Source of the DNA: Cellulomonas fimi ATCC 484 | GTDB lineage: Bacteria > Actinomycetota > Actinomycetes > Actinomycetales > Cellulomonadaceae | Assembly (NCBI RefSeq): GCF_000212695.1 | Contig: NC_015514.1 | Location: forward strand, 3,906,001 to 3,970,000 | Direction: 5' to 3' | DNA length: 64,000 nucleotides | Shown here: one piece after another, positions 18,378-28,112 of the stretch | Layout of the letters: every line of letters begins with the position of its first letter | How positions within the stretch are numbered: the first letter of the stretch is position 1 | Position numbers and translations under genes: made by a program | The notes under the pieces: generated by a model | What the model saw: only the letters and a program-made list of their open reading frames with translations | What the model was told of the DNA's origin: nothing | The model's database searches: none

Positions 18378-18758
18378 GTGACCGACCTCAGCGACGCCTT
18401 CTCCGGCTTCTCCACCGACGACGTGCCCGCCGCCCGGGAGTTCTACGGCGGCCTCCTCGGGCTCGACGTCTCCGTCGAGGACGGGCTGCTGCACCTGCAC
18501 CTCGCCGGCGGCCGCGACGTCCTCGTCTACCCCAAGGGGGAGGCGCACACGCCCGCCACCTACACGGTGCTCAACTTCCGCGTCGACGACGTGCCCGCGG
18601 CCGTCGCCGAGCTGCGCGACAAGGGCGTGCGGTTCGAGCGCTACGAGGGGCTGCCGACCGAGACGGACGAGGACTTCGTGTTCCGCGGCGGCGGGCCGCT
18701 CATCGCGTGGTTCACCGACCCCGCGGGCAACGTCCTGTCGCTGATCGCCCGCGACTGA
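18378..18758 (+). CDS. VOC-superfamily (glyoxalase-like) protein
   Basis: 126 residues, one glyoxalase/bleomycin-resistance fold. GTG start with AGGAG five bases upstream. The paired beta-alpha-beta-beta-beta units are visible: [19 protein letters not shown] at the N-terminus and [23 protein letters not shown] in the second half, ending [16 protein letters not shown], in which the terminal acidic metal ligand (E) of enzymes is replaced by S. The substrate is unknown; proteins of this size usually act as dimers. It stands alone between the nrd promoter and a convergent gene. Confidence 0.82.
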   Translation: MTDLSDAFSGFSTDDVPAAREFYGGLLGLDVSVEDGLLHLHLAGGRDVLVYPKGEAHTPATYTVLNFRVDDVPAAVAELRDKGVRFERYEGLPTETDEDFVFRGGGPLIAWFTDPAGNVLSLIARD

Positions 18759-18774
18759 CCCGGCCCGCACGCAC

Positions 18775-18808
18775 CGACGCCGCCCCGAGGGTCCCCGGGG
18801 CGGCGTCG
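18775..18808. terminator. Bidirectional terminator hairpin
   Basis: Perfect 12-bp stem (18775-18786 with 18797-18808) with a 10-nt loop, placed between two convergent genes 17 nt after one stop and 14 nt after the other. Confidence 0.7.
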
Positions 18809-18821
18809 GGCTGCGCGGACG

Positions 18822-21077
18822 TCAGAGCGGGTACGCCTCGTACACGTCGAGCACGTCGGCCAGGGGGGCGACGACGTGGAAGACGGTCGCGCCGTTGGTC
18901 CACACCGCGACCCCCGTGCCGTCGCCGGCGTCCACGACCGTGAACGTGCCGACCGGGGCACCGCCACCGATCACCTCGCCCGACTGCGGGAGCTGCGGGC
19001 CCGCGGCGTCGGCCGACGCGGACGGCTGCGGGGCGGCGGTCGGCAGGGCGGCGACGAGCGTCGCGGCGAACGTCGCCGCGTCCTCGGGCGTCTCCCACTG
19101 GCCGGTCCGGACCGTCACGGCACCGCTGCCGCCGTCGGAGTACACCTCGGTGTACGCCTCGACGGCGCCCGCGGCGAGCCACTCCTCGTCCGCGACCGAC
19201 TCCGTGAGCGCGTACTGCAGGACGCTCGTGGGCAGCGCCGACGCGAACGCGGTCGTCGCGGTCCGGGCCGCCGGCTCGATCGTGGGTGTCGGGGACGGCA
19301 CGAGGATCGTCGACGCCACCGGGGGCGGCGTCGCGTCGTCCCGGCCGCGGGTCAGCAGCACGCCGGCCACGATCACGCCGACGACGAGCACCACGGCACC
19401 CGCGATCGCCGGCACGAGCCAGCGCGGCCGTCCGGATCCGCCCGAGGCGCCCCCGGGTCCTGCGGCGTCGCCCGCGGCGGTGTCGCCGGCCGCCGACGCC
19501 ACGCCCCGGGCACCCGCCGGACCACCCGCGGGCACGGAGGCGGGCACGGCCGTGCCGTGCGGCACCGGTGCGCCCGCGGGCGGAGCCGCAGGCCGCGGCG
19601 CCGAGGGCGGTGCTGCCGCCGAGCGGACCGGGACCTCGGCCGAGGGAGGCGCGAACGAGGGGCGGACGGGCGCGAACCGCATGGTGTCGTGCGTCGTCGG
19701 GCTCGGCGACGGCACGTCGGCATCGACCGGCGGAGCGGGTCGGGCCGGCGCGGCGGCCTGCGGAGCGGCACCCCGGCCCGCCGGGCTGCCCACGGGTGCC
19801 CCTCCGGCGGCTGCCGGCGCGGATGCGCCCGGCCCCGCCTGCGCACCCGGCCCCGCCTGCGTGCCCGGCCCCGCCTGCCCACCCTGCCCCGCCTGCGCAC
19901 CCGGCGCCGGCTGCGCCACGGCCCACGCGGGCCGCAGGGGACCGCCCGGCGCAGCGCCCGGCGCGGCGGGCCCGGGCCGGGACGGGGGCGCCGCCTCGGA
20001 CACGCGCGGCGGTGTCGCGGGGGGCGGCGAGGTGAGCGGCTGGTACGGGGCGCCCGGGGACGGCTGCTGAGGTGCGGCACCCGTCCGCTGCGGCAACGCA
20101 CCCGGCGGGGTCGCGGCGAGCGGCGCGGCGGCACCCGGGCCACCGGCTGCCGGGGCGGCGGGCGGGGCGAAGGGCGACCGCGGCGGGACGGGCGCGGAGG
20201 CGGCGGGAGCCGCCGGGACGGGTGCCGGCGCGACGGCCACCGGCGGGGCGGCGGGCGGCCCGGCGGGCGCGTGCGCGGGGGCAGGGGCGGCGGACGCCCG
20301 ACGCGGCAGGGGTGCCGCGGGGGGTGCGCCGTGCGGAGCACGGTTGACGGCACCCTGCGGCGCACCGTCGAGCTGGGGTGCACCGTTGACGGCACCCTGC
20401 GGCGCACCGTTGACCTGCGGCGCACCGGTGAGGGCACCCTGCGGCGCACCGTTCGCAGAGCCGCGCGGCGCACCGTGCGCGAGGGGGTGCGGCGCTCCGT
20501 TGCCGGGTGCCTGCGCCGGGCCGTCCGCGGTGCCCGGCGCCGCAGGGTGCGCGGCGACCGGGGCGACGCCGTTCGGCGGTGCCTGCGGGGCGCGGTTCGG
20601 CAGCGCCGGCTGCGGGTGGGCGGCGGCGGGCGGGGGCGGGGCGCTCGCGCCGACGGGCTGGGCGCCCGGGGGCGTGGGCTGCGCGGGACGCTGCGGGCGC
20701 GCGCGCAGGGGGTCGCCCGCGACCGGCGGTGCCGCGGGCGGCGCCGACTCCCGGGCGGCGGGAGCGGACCGGGGCGCGCTGGTCGTCGGCTGGTACGGCG
20801 CGACCGGGCTCGCCAGGGGCCCGGCCGGAGCAGCCTGCGGTGCGGACGCGGGCACGTCGAAGGCCGGTCGGGCGGCCGCGCGTCGAGGACCGTCGACGGG
20901 CGGCGCCGCCGGGACGCCCGGAGCTGCCGCGGCGGGCGCAGGACTCACGGGAGGTGCGACGTGCGCCGGCTGGGCGTCCGGCGCTGGCGTCGCCCCCTCG
21001 GCGGGAGCGCCCACCGGTCCCCACTGCAACCGCCCCCAGTGCGGACTCGTGCCGCCGGATCCGCCGGTCTCGCTCAT
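18822..21077 (-). CDS. Pro/Ala-rich membrane protein with extracytoplasmic C-terminal domain
   Basis: 751 residues. Residues 1-540 or so are a disordered Pro/Ala/Gly-rich region that starts MSETGGSGGTSPHWGRLQWG and includes 14-residue repeats. One membrane helix (VPAIAGAVVLVVGVIVAGVLL, near residue 570) follows an RPRW stop-transfer-like segment. A 150-residue globular C-terminus contains YALTESVADEEWLAAGAVEAYTEVY and WETPEDAATFAATL and ends LADVLDVYEAYPL. No signal peptide is seen, so the long tail is probably cytoplasmic and the C-terminal domain outside. The family is unknown to me. It may be leaderless: AACGAT lies just before the ATG. Confidence 0.75.
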   Translation of the reverse strand: MSETGGSGGTSPHWGRLQWGPVGAPAEGATPAPDAQPAHVAPPVSPAPAAAAPGVPAAPPVDGPRRAAARPAFDVPASAPQAAPAGPLASPVAPYQPTTSAPRSAPAARESAPPAAPPVAGDPLRARPQRPAQPTPPGAQPVGASAPPPPAAAHPQPALPNRAPQAPPNGVAPVAAHPAAPGTADGPAQAPGNGAPHPLAHGAPRGSANGAPQGALTGAPQVNGAPQGAVNGAPQLDGAPQGAVNRAPHGAPPAAPLPRRASAAPAPAHAPAGPPAAPPVAVAPAPVPAAPAASAPVPPRSPFAPPAAPAAGGPGAAAPLAATPPGALPQRTGAAPQQPSPGAPYQPLTSPPPATPPRVSEAAPPSRPGPAAPGAAPGGPLRPAWAVAQPAPGAQAGQGGQAGPGTQAGPGAQAGPGASAPAAAGGAPVGSPAGRGAAPQAAAPARPAPPVDADVPSPSPTTHDTMRFAPVRPSFAPPSAEVPVRSAAAPPSAPRPAAPPAGAPVPHGTAVPASVPAGGPAGARGVASAAGDTAAGDAAGPGGASGGSGRPRWLVPAIAGAVVLVVGVIVAGVLLTRGRDDATPPPVASTILVPSPTPTIEPAARTATTAFASALPTSVLQYALTESVADEEWLAAGAVEAYTEVYSDGGSGAVTVRTGQWETPEDAATFAATLVAALPTAAPQPSASADAAGPQLPQSGEVIGGGAPVGTFTVVDAGDGTGVAVWTNGATVFHVVAPLADVLDVYEAYPL
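20325..20450 (-). repeat. Three 42-bp tandem repeats inside the Pro/Ala-rich gene
   Basis: Three consecutive in-frame 42-bp units (boundaries near 20366 and 20408) encode 14-residue copies of the form GAPQGAVNGAPQLD with small changes. The nucleotide units share CACCCTGCGGCGCACC at one end. Length variation between strains would be expected. Confidence 0.7.
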
Positions 21078-21142
21078 CGGGTTCCCATCGTTCGCGGTGC
21101 CCGGCTCGCCCGCCGGACGTCACGCAGCCTACCGACGGCGGT

Positions 21143-22792
21143 TCACCCGGCCACGTCCCTCCGGCGGAAGAAGACGAAGCCGGCCGCGGCGAGCGCGACG
21201 GCGACGGCCGAGACGGCGAGGACGGGCGGCCACTGCATCTCCTCGCGCGGCAGCGCGGGCAGGTATGTGAAGGGCGACGCGACGTCGGACCCGTCGGGGA
21301 GGATCTGCCCGAACATGCCGACGACGGCGACGTAGGCGACGTACGCCCACACGAGCCCGAGGAACCGGGGCGCGACGCCGTAGACCAGCACCGCGAGGGC
21401 GAGCACGCACGCGGTCGCGGGGAGCGTGGCGGCGTTGGCACCCAGCAGGCTCGCGACGCGGTCGGGCTCCGACAGGCTCGCGGCCGCGGTCGCGCCCATG
21501 ACGAGCCCGCTGAGGAGCGTGACGACGACGGCGGTGACGGCGGCGACGCCGACCTGCGCGCCCAGCCACCGGCTGCGCGTCACCGGGCCGGCGAGGACGC
21601 GCGCGCCGCGCGTGGCGACCTCCTCGGCCCGGACGGCACCGACGGCGGTCACCGTGTACGCCGCGGTCGTGACCGCCAGGAACACGACGTAGAGGCTGAA
21701 CGCGCCGGCGGTCGGGTCCTCGCCGCCGAAGATCGCGCCGAGCGTCGCCTCGTCCTCGACGAAGTCGACGATCGCGCCCGCGAGCACCCCGACGAGCGCG
21801 GCCATGAGGACGACGGCCGACCCCCAGGACACGATCGAGCCCCACTGGCGGCGCAGCGTGAGGCCGACCATGCCGGACAGCGCGCGCGAGGCGTGCGGCG
21901 GCCCGAGCCGCTCGGCGACGAGCCCGGTGCCGAGGTCGCGGCGGGCGGCGAGCCAGAAGGCCAGCGCGACGCAGGCACCGGCGGCGACGACGCCGATCAG
22001 CAGCGGCCACCACCGCTCGTCGACGTAGGCCCGCGTGGCCTGCGCCCACCCGAACGGCGACAGCCAGGTCAGGACGCTCGTGCCCTGCGGGCCGCGCACG
22101 TCACCGACGGCCCGCAGCACGAAGGCGACGCCGAGCACGGCCATGCCGAGCCCGGACGCCGTGCGGCCGTGCGCGGTCACCTGCGACGCGACCGCCGACA
22201 CGCCCGCGAAGACGAGGCCGACCATCGCGATCCCGGCGCACAGCGCGGCGGACCCGACCGGGTCGACGTCCGTGCCGAGCAGCGCGAGGAACGTCAGGCC
22301 GCTGACCGCGAGGGTCGCCACGACGGCGGCGACGAGGCCCGCGACGACGGGCGCGTCACGGCCCACGGGGCCGGAGCGGACGAGCTCCAGGCGCCCGTCC
22401 TCCTCCGCGGCGCGCAGGTGCCGCGTCACGGTGAGCAGCGCGAGGATCGCGACGGGCAGCATGACCCACAGCCCGAGCTCGTTCGCGGTCATCGCGCCGA
22501 CGGTGTAGTCGTCGAGCCCGTACCCCGGCCCGGCGAGCGCGGTGGCGGCCGGGGACGAGACGAGCAGGGCGCGCGCGGCGCGCGAGTCGTCGCCGCCGTA
22601 GAGGCCCGCGATGGCGTCGACCGACGCGAACGTCAGGCCGGCGACGGCCAGGGACCACACGAGGATCCGCCACCTGTCGAACCGCAGCGCGACGCGGACG
22701 AGACCGCCGGTGCCGACGAGGGCCCCGGACCGCCCCGTGGCGGGAGCGGTGCGCCCGGTCGGTGCCGCCGGGGCGGGCGCCGTCGTCGTCAT
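21143..22792 (-). CDS. ABC-2-type exporter permease (polyketide-antibiotic exporter-like)
   Basis: 549 residues with about twelve hydrophobic segments arranged as two homologous halves, each beginning with an amphipathic stretch ([16 protein letters not shown] and [19 protein letters not shown]). This fused-permease layout is that of the actinobacterial family annotated as exporters of polyketide antibiotics. Its ATG overlaps the stop of the upstream ATPase gene by four bases (ATGA). With that ATPase it should form one exporter; the cargo is unknown. Last gene of the TetR-ATPase-permease operon. Confidence 0.85.
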   Translation of the reverse strand: MTTTAPAPAAPTGRTAPATGRSGALVGTGGLVRVALRFDRWRILVWSLAVAGLTFASVDAIAGLYGGDDSRAARALLVSSPAATALAGPGYGLDDYTVGAMTANELGLWVMLPVAILALLTVTRHLRAAEEDGRLELVRSGPVGRDAPVVAGLVAAVVATLAVSGLTFLALLGTDVDPVGSAALCAGIAMVGLVFAGVSAVASQVTAHGRTASGLGMAVLGVAFVLRAVGDVRGPQGTSVLTWLSPFGWAQATRAYVDERWWPLLIGVVAAGACVALAFWLAARRDLGTGLVAERLGPPHASRALSGMVGLTLRRQWGSIVSWGSAVVLMAALVGVLAGAIVDFVEDEATLGAIFGGEDPTAGAFSLYVVFLAVTTAAYTVTAVGAVRAEEVATRGARVLAGPVTRSRWLGAQVGVAAVTAVVVTLLSGLVMGATAAASLSEPDRVASLLGANAATLPATACVLALAVLVYGVAPRFLGLVWAYVAYVAVVGMFGQILPDGSDVASPFTYLPALPREEMQWPPVLAVSAVAVALAAAGFVFFRRRDVAG

Positions 22793-23718
22793 CGCTCGTC
22801 CCCCTCGCGCACGCCGAGCGTCACGAGCTCGTCGCTGTACTCGCGCAGGAACAGGTCCTCGAGGGTCGGCGGGTGCGCGGTGAGCGACCGGACGCCGAAC
22901 GCCGGGAGGGCGGCGAGCACGCCGGGCAGCGCGACGGTGTCCACGTCGGCCGTCACGTGGCCGTCGTCGCGCCGCACGTGGTGCACCCCGTCGAGCGCAG
23001 CCAGCGACCGCTCGGCGGCGTCCCCGTCCTGCACCCCCGCGGTGACCGTCGTGCGCGTGAGGCTGCGCAGCTCGTCGAGCGACCCGGACTGCACGGCGCG
23101 GCCCTGCCGGATGATCGTGACGCGGTCGGCGAGCGCCTCGACCTCCGCGAGGATGTGGCTCGACAGCAGCACGGTCCGGCCCTGCGCGGCGGCCTCGCGG
23201 ACGACGTCCTGGAACACCGCCTCCATGAGCGGGTCGAGGCCGCTCGTGGGCTCGTCCATGAGGAGCAGCTCGACGTCCGCCGCGAGCGCGGCGACGAGCG
23301 CGACCTTCTGCCGGTTGCCCTTGGAGTAGGCACGTCCCTTGATCCGCGGGTCGAGCTCGAACCGTTCGACGAGCGCGGCACGCCGGCGAGGGTCGAGGCC
23401 GCCGCGCAGGCGCCCGAGCAGGTCGATCGCCTCGCCGCCCGTGAGGTTGGGCCACAGGCTCACGTCGCCGGGGATGTAGGCGAGGCGGCGGTGCAGCGCG
23501 ACGGCGTCGCGCCACGGGTCGCCGTCGAGCAGCCGGACCTCGCCCGCGTCGGCGCGCAGCAGCCCGAGCAGGACGCGCACGGTGGTGGACTTGCCCGCGC
23601 CGTTGGGCCCGAGGAAGCCGTGCACCTCCCCGGTCCGTACGGTCAGGTCGAACCCGTCGAGGGCGCGCTTGGGTCCGAAGGTCTTGACGAGCCCGCGCGC
23701 GACGATCGCGTCACTCAT
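22789..23718 (-). CDS. ABC exporter ATP-binding protein
   Basis: 309 residues: an ABC domain plus a C-terminal extension of about 90 residues usual for drug-export ATPases. Walker [10 protein letters not shown], signature [11 protein letters not shown] (the SKGNRQK form instead of LSGGQ is common in this subfamily), Walker [15 protein letters not shown]-loop [12 protein letters not shown] with AGGAG seven bases upstream. It overlaps the TetR stop by 8 bp and the permease start by 4 bp, so all three genes are coupled. Confidence 0.9.
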   Translation of the reverse strand: MSDAIVARGLVKTFGPKRALDGFDLTVRTGEVHGFLGPNGAGKSTTVRVLLGLLRADAGEVRLLDGDPWRDAVALHRRLAYIPGDVSLWPNLTGGEAIDLLGRLRGGLDPRRRAALVERFELDPRIKGRAYSKGNRQKVALVAALAADVELLLMDEPTSGLDPLMEAVFQDVVREAAAQGRTVLLSSHILAEVEALADRVTIIRQGRAVQSGSLDELRSLTRTTVTAGVQDGDAAERSLAALDGVHHVRRDDGHVTADVDTVALPGVLAALPAFGVRSLTAHPPTLEDLFLREYSDELVTLGVREGDER

Positions 23719-24364
23719 GGGTGGTCTCCTGGTAGGCGAGATAGGCGTCGAGGTAGGAGCGGTCGGCGAACAGCCCCTGCGTGTAGAGCTCGAGCGAGCC
23801 GAGCATGATGCGGCGGTACAGCTCCTCCATCGCGGCGGCCGGCTGCTCCGTGGGCGCGGGGCCGCGACCGGCGGCGGCGTCGGCCTGGGCCATGACGAGG
23901 CTGCCGACCGACATCGCGATGAGGACGCGGGCGCGGCCTGCGGGGTCGCGGCTGGGCAGGACGCTGCCGGAGGCGACGGCATCGGCGAGGTAGGTCTCGG
24001 CGTCCTCGACGAGCCCGTCGATGAAGTGCGCCGCGACGCTGCCGCCCTCGAGCAGGCACCGCACGACGTAGGCGAAGACGGTCGCGTACTGCTCGAGGGT
24101 CGCGAGCTTCGCGATGACCTCGGACGGGGCGGCCGCACCGATGGCGGACTTCTTCTCCTCGAGGATCCGGGCGAGCACGTGCTCGTCGCAGGCGGTGCGC
24201 AGACCGTCCTTGGAGCCGAAGTGGTGGATGACCAGGGCGGGGCTCACGCCCGCGTCGGCGGCGATGACGCGCAGGCCGACGCCGAACCCGTCGCGCCCGA
24301 ACCGCGCGACGGCGGCGTCGCGGATCCGGGCTCGGGCGGTGAGGTCGTCGACGGCTGAACGCAC
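23711..24364 (-). CDS. TetR-family transcriptional regulator
   Basis: 217 residues. N-terminal helix-turn-helix at about 8-55: [20 protein letters not shown], then [23 protein letters not shown]. The remaining helical ligand-binding domain ends [13 protein letters not shown] 24364 is chosen because a -10 TAGTGT ends seven bases upstream, which fits a leaderless message; GTG 24373 is an in-frame alternative. It is the first gene of an operon with an ABC exporter and very likely represses its own operon through the two operators that overlap its promoter and start codon. The ligand is probably an exported toxic compound (inference). Confidence 0.88.
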   Translation of the reverse strand: MRSAVDDLTARARIRDAAVARFGRDGFGVGLRVIAADAGVSPALVIHHFGSKDGLRTACDEHVLARILEEKKSAIGAAAPSEVIAKLATLEQYATVFAYVVRCLLEGGSVAAHFIDGLVEDAETYLADAVASGSVLPSRDPAGRARVLIAMSVGSLVMAQADAAAGRGPAPTEQPAAAMEELYRRIMLGSLELYTQGLFADRSYLDAYLAYQETTHE

Positions 24365-24401
24365 ATTCAGCACACTAAACGCGCGTTCAGCCCTGGCGCA
24401 A
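24356..24401 (-). promoter_or_regulatory. Promoter and double operator of the TetR-exporter operon
   Basis: Minus-strand -35 TTGCGC (plus 24396-24401), 18-bp spacer, -10 TAGTGT (plus 24372-24377). Two 14-bp near-palindromes, TGAACGCACATTCA at 24356-24369 and TAAACGCGCGTTCA at 24376-24389, have centres 20 bp apart. One lies in the spacer against the -10 box, the other over the transcription start and the GTG. This is a textbook autorepression layout. Confidence 0.8.
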
Positions 24402-24449
24402 GAGCCTCGCGTCCCGGTGCGGCGCGCTCGCCGTGTCGGACGCCGTCGG

Positions 24450-24455
24450 TACCGT
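24450..24455 (+). promoter_or_regulatory. -10 box of radA, leaderless
   Basis: TACCGT ends seven bases before the GTG at 24463; no Shine-Dalgarno sequence is present. Confidence 0.55.
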
Positions 24456-24462
24456 TCCGCGC

Positions 24463-25860
24463 GTGACCACGACCACCCCCCGCCGCGCCGACCGCAGCGC
24501 CCGCCCGGGCTTCCGCTGCTCGGAGTGCGGCTGGACGGCCTCCAAGTGGGTCGGCCGCTGCGGCGAGTGCCAGGCGTGGGGCACGGTCGCGGAGGACGTG
24601 GGACCCGGCGGTGGCGCGCCGCGCACCGTCGCGACCGCACCGACGCGCGCGCCCGCGCGCCCGATCGACGAGATCGACGTCGAGGCCGCGCGCGCCCGCC
24701 CCACGGGCGTCGACGAGCTCGACCGCGTGCTCGGCGGCGGCATCGTGCCCGGCGCCGTCGTGCTCCTCGCAGGCGAGCCGGGCGTCGGCAAGTCGACGCT
24801 GCTCCTCGACGTCGCCGCTCGCGCCGCGCGCACCGGCCGACGCGTCCTCTACGTGACCGGCGAGGAGTCCGCCGGCCAGGTGCGGCTGCGCGCCGGTCGC
24901 ATCGGTGCGCTGCACCCCTCGCTGCTGCTCGCCGACGAGACCGACCTCGCCACCGTCCTCGGGCACGTCGAGGTCGTCGACCCCGACCTCCTCGTCCTGG
25001 ACTCCGTGCAGACCATCGCGTCCGCAGCCGTCGAGGGGACCGCCGGCGGCGTCGCGCAGGTGCGCGAGGTCACCGCGGCCGTCATCGCCGCCGCGAAGTC
25101 GCGCGACCTGCCCGTCGTCCTCGTCGGCCACGTGACCAAGGACGGCTCCGTCGCGGGGCCGCGCACGCTCGAGCACCTCGTCGACGTCGTCTGCCAGTTC
25201 GAGGGCGAGCGCCACTCCCGCCTGCGGCTGCTGCGCGCCACCAAGAACCGGTACGGCCCCACCGACGAGGTCGGCTGCTTCGACCTGTCCGAGACGGGGA
25301 TCATCGGCCTCGCGGACCCGTCCGGGCTGTTCGTCTCCCAGGCGCAGACCGCCGTCCCCGGCACGTGCCTGACCGTCACGCTCGAAGGTCGCCGGCCGCT
25401 CGCGACCGAGGTGCAGGCACTCGTCGCCCCGTCCGCCGTGCCCAACCCCCGGCGCACCACCAGCGGCATCGACTCCAGCCGCCTCGCGATGGTGCTCGCC
25501 GTCCTGCAGCGTCGCCTCGGCGCGCGGCTCGCCGACCAGGACGTGTACGTCTCGACCGTGGGCGGTGCGCGTGTCGTCGAGCCCGCCGCCGACCTCGCCC
25601 TCGCGCTGGCCGCCGTCAGCTCACGCGAGAACACCGCCCTGCCGCGCGGCCTCGTCGCCGTCGGGGAGGTCGGCCTCGCCGGCGAGATCCGCACCGTCAG
25701 CGGCGTGGGCCGGCGCCTGTCCGAGGCCGCACGACTCGGCTTCACGCGCGCCGTCGTCCCCGCCGGCTCGCTCGACGGGGCCGCGCCTCCCGACGGCCTC
25801 ACCGTCCTGCCGGTCGCCGACCTCGCCCAGGCCGTCGCCGCCGCCGGGATCGGCTCGTGA
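24463..25860 (+). CDS. radA: DNA repair/recombination protein RadA
   Basis: 465 residues. Order of domains: N-terminal C4 zinc finger (CSECGW and CGECQAW), RecA-like ATPase with Walker A GEPGVGKST and Walker B DLLVLDSVQ, the RadA-specific KNRYG motif in ATKNRYGPTDEVG, and a C-terminal Lon-protease-like domain (about residues 280-465, with ENTALPRGLVAVGEVGLAGEI). It is a DnaB-like branch-migration helicase in recombination. GTG 24463 is chosen over GTG 24433 because of the -10 box seven bases upstream. The next gene is disA, as in many Gram-positive bacteria, where RadA modulates DisA. Confidence 0.94.
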   Translation: MTTTTPRRADRSARPGFRCSECGWTASKWVGRCGECQAWGTVAEDVGPGGGAPRTVATAPTRAPARPIDEIDVEAARARPTGVDELDRVLGGGIVPGAVVLLAGEPGVGKSTLLLDVAARAARTGRRVLYVTGEESAGQVRLRAGRIGALHPSLLLADETDLATVLGHVEVVDPDLLVLDSVQTIASAAVEGTAGGVAQVREVTAAVIAAAKSRDLPVVLVGHVTKDGSVAGPRTLEHLVDVVCQFEGERHSRLRLLRATKNRYGPTDEVGCFDLSETGIIGLADPSGLFVSQAQTAVPGTCLTVTLEGRRPLATEVQALVAPSAVPNPRRTTSGIDSSRLAMVLAVLQRRLGARLADQDVYVSTVGGARVVEPAADLALALAAVSSRENTALPRGLVAVGEVGLAGEIRTVSGVGRRLSEAARLGFTRAVVPAGSLDGAAPPDGLTVLPVADLAQAVAAAGIGS

Positions 25861-25972
25861 CGCCACCCGCCCGGGTGCGCAGGACCCGACGGTGAACGCG
25901 GCGAACGGGCGAACCGTCGCGCTCGCACCACCCAGCAGGCGGGTCGTCCGGAACAGGCTCGACAGCCCTCGT

Positions 25973-25978
25973 TACCAT
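25973..25978 (+). promoter_or_regulatory. -10 box of disA
   Basis: TACCAT lies 14 bases before the disA GTG at 25993. The intervening bases repeat GCAACCGT, and an out-of-frame GTG at 25985 sits at about the expected transcription start. Confidence 0.45.
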
Positions 25979-25992
25979 GCAACCGTGCAACC

Positions 25993-27063
25993 GTGCCGCA
26001 CTCGCACGCCCCCGAAGACCTGCTCCGGTCGACGCTCGCCGCCGTCGCGCCCGGCAGCGAGCTCCGCGACGGCCTGGAGCGGATCCTGCGCGGCCGGACG
26101 GGCGCCCTCATCGTGCTCGGCTTCGACGACCTCGTCGCCCGGATCTGCTCCGGCGGGTTCGTTCTCGACGTCGAGTTCAGCGCGACCCGCCTGCGCGAGC
26201 TCGCCAAGATGGACGGCGCCGTCGTGGTCGCCGGCGACCGCATCGTGCGGGCCGCCGTGCAGCTCCTGCCCGACCAGACCATCGAGACGTCCGAGTCCGG
26301 CACCCGCCACCGCACCGCCGAGCGCGTCGCGAAGCAGACCGGCTTCCCCGTCATCTCCGTGTCCGCGTCGATGCGGATCATCGCGCTGTACGTCGGGGGG
26401 CAGCGGCACGTCCTCGAGGACTCGACGACCATCCTGTCCCGCGCCAACCAGGCCCTCGCCACGCTCGAGCGCTACAAGGCCCGCCTCGACGAGGTCAGCG
26501 GCACCCTGTCCGCCCTGGAGATCGAGGACCTCGTCACCGTCCGCGACGTCTCCACCGTCGTGCAGCGGCTCGAGATGGTCCGGCGCATCTCCGAGGAGAT
26601 CGAGGGCTACGTCGTCGAGCTCGGGACCGACGGGCGCCTCCTCACGCTCCAGCTCGACGAGCTCGTCGGAGGACTCGGCACCGACCGCGAGCTCGTGATC
26701 CGCGACTACGTCGACACCGCGCGCCGCGACGTCGACACCGTCCTCGCCGCGCTCGGCGAGCTCAACTCGACCGAGCTGCTCGACATCGCGCACATCGCGC
26801 GCGTCCTGGGTCTGCCCGGGGGCGGGGACGCGCTCGACGCCGCCGCCGGCCCGCGCGGCTACCGGCTGCTGTCCAAGGTCCCGCGCCTGCCCGGCACCAT
26901 CGTCGACCGGCTCGTCGCCCACTTCGGCGGCCTGCAGAAGCTGCTCGCCGCCACGATCGACGACCTCATGGCCGTCGACGGCGTCGGGGAGCAGCGGGCG
27001 CGGGCCGTGCGGGAGGGGCTGTCGCGGCTCGCGGAGTCGTCGATCCTCGAGCGCTACGTCTGA
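25993..27063 (+). CDS. disA: DNA integrity scanning diadenylate cyclase DisA
   Basis: 356 residues. Makes cyclic di-AMP from two ATP. The N-terminal DAC domain holds the two diagnostic motifs, DGA (in [10 protein letters not shown]) and RHR (in [17 protein letters not shown]). A helical linker follows, then a C-terminal RuvA-like helix-hairpin-helix domain ([19 protein letters not shown]) that binds branched DNA. Length and domain order match the family. GTG start. Downstream of radA with a 132-bp gap and its own -10 box, so expression may be separate. It links DNA damage to second-messenger signalling. Confidence 0.95.
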   Translation: MPHSHAPEDLLRSTLAAVAPGSELRDGLERILRGRTGALIVLGFDDLVARICSGGFVLDVEFSATRLRELAKMDGAVVVAGDRIVRAAVQLLPDQTIETSESGTRHRTAERVAKQTGFPVISVSASMRIIALYVGGQRHVLEDSTTILSRANQALATLERYKARLDEVSGTLSALEIEDLVTVRDVSTVVQRLEMVRRISEEIEGYVVELGTDGRLLTLQLDELVGGLGTDRELVIRDYVDTARRDVDTVLAALGELNSTELLDIAHIARVLGLPGGGDALDAAAGPRGYRLLSKVPRLPGTIVDRLVAHFGGLQKLLAATIDDLMAVDGVGEQRARAVREGLSRLAESSILERYV

Positions 27064-27076
27064 CCTCGCGCCCACC

Positions 27077-27220
27077 GGTCGCGTCCCGACGCCGCGGTCC
27101 GCACGTCGGGGGCGTCTCGCCCGACGGTCGCGTCCGGACGCCGAGCCGGCACGTCGCGGGCGTCTCACCCGGCGGTCGCGTCCGACACCTAGCCGGCACG
27201 TCGCGGGCGTCCCACCCGGC
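27077..27220. repeat. Three 47-49-bp tandem repeats behind disA
   Basis: Copies at 27077-27125, 27126-27173 and 27174-27220 each begin GGTCGCGTCC and contain a CACGTCGCGGGCGTCTC-like block and CCCGGC. They start 14 bp after the disA stop and end before the convergent gene. Copies 2 and 3 are most alike; the differences are single-base changes and short indels. No protein-coding role is seen. Confidence 0.75.
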
Positions 27221-27269
27221 TGGCGCGCGGAGCAGCACGACCGGCGCGCGGAGCGCCTGGCCCGGCCGC

Positions 27270-27905
27270 TCAGCCCAGGCCGAAGACCGCGGGCGTCGCC
27301 GTCGCGCCGGCCAGCGTGAACGCCACCGAGTAGGTCCCGGCGCCCGGGGCCGGCTGGTCGCCGGGGCACCCCTGCGCCGACCGCACCCGGTCCCAGCCGA
27401 GCTGCGCCTCCTCGACCGCGCCGCCCGCGAGCAGGAGCGTGCGGGACTCCGTGCCCGCCGCGACGCAGTCGCGCGAGGACCACACCCGGTCGACGCCCGA
27501 GGTGATGACGACCTCGCGGTGCGCCTCCCCCGCGTCGACCAGGCACGGGTCGGTGCCGGTGTTGGTGATGCGCAGGACGAACGTCGGGCTCGCCCCCTCC
27601 GGGAAGGACTCCGCGGTCGCCGCGACGGACAGCGCCAGCACCTCGGGCGTGCACTCCGGCGGCTTGCCGTCGTCCGACTCGTCGTCGCCCTTGTCCGCCC
27701 CGGTGTCGTCGGCCGTCGTGTCGGGGGCCGACGTCGTCCCGGTGGGCGCGGGCGTCGGCTCGTCGGCGCGTGCGTCCGCGGCGCCGCGGCCGACCACGAG
27801 CCACACCACGAGCGCGACGAGCAGCAGCGGCACGCCGAGCACGACGGCCCGCCGCACCCAGTAGACGCGCGCAGGCAGGGGGCCCGCGGGCCGGACGACG
27901 CCCAT
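27270..27905 (-). CDS. Membrane-anchored hypothetical protein, 211 residues
   Basis: One N-terminal transmembrane segment (VVLGVPLLLVALVVWLVV, about residues 21-38) is preceded by basic residues. A Thr/Asp/Pro-rich linker (about 45-80) follows, then a secreted beta-rich domain of about 130 residues containing four Cys residues and the phrases FVLRITNTGTDPC and GTYSVAFTLAG. It could be a type II membrane or cell-surface protein. The family resembles the many actinobacterial membrane proteins with a DUF4232-like beta domain but I cannot assign it. ATG with a GGGGGAG site. It converges on disA across the tandem repeats. Confidence 0.72.
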   Translation of the reverse strand: MGVVRPAGPLPARVYWVRRAVVLGVPLLLVALVVWLVVGRGAADARADEPTPAPTGTTSAPDTTADDTGADKGDDESDDGKPPECTPEVLALSVAATAESFPEGASPTFVLRITNTGTDPCLVDAGEAHREVVITSGVDRVWSSRDCVAAGTESRTLLLAGGAVEEAQLGWDRVRSAQGCPGDQPAPGAGTYSVAFTLAGATATPAVFGLG

Positions 27906-28100
27906 CGTGCTCCCCCTCGCTCCTGTGCGGTCGGACCGGTTGCCCGGGACCCGGGTCGGGTCCCGCGGCGGCTCGGCGCGGCGCTCCGTGGCGCGAGCCC
28001 GCCCGACGCGCGACCACAGTACGGCCGCCCGGGACGTCCGGACCGGGCGACTCGCGGGCCGAGACGCAGGACGCCGGGCACGACGCGCTCCCGGGTCGGC

Positions 28101-28106
28101 GAGGAT
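28101..28106 (+). promoter_or_regulatory. -10 box of mutY, leaderless
   Basis: GAGGAT ends six bases before the GTG at 28113. Confidence 0.45.
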
Positions 28107-28112
28107 GGACGC

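Noticed and set aside
27077..27220. Tandem repeats as a CRISPR array
   Set aside because: The units are contiguous without unique spacers, there are only three, and no cas genes are near.
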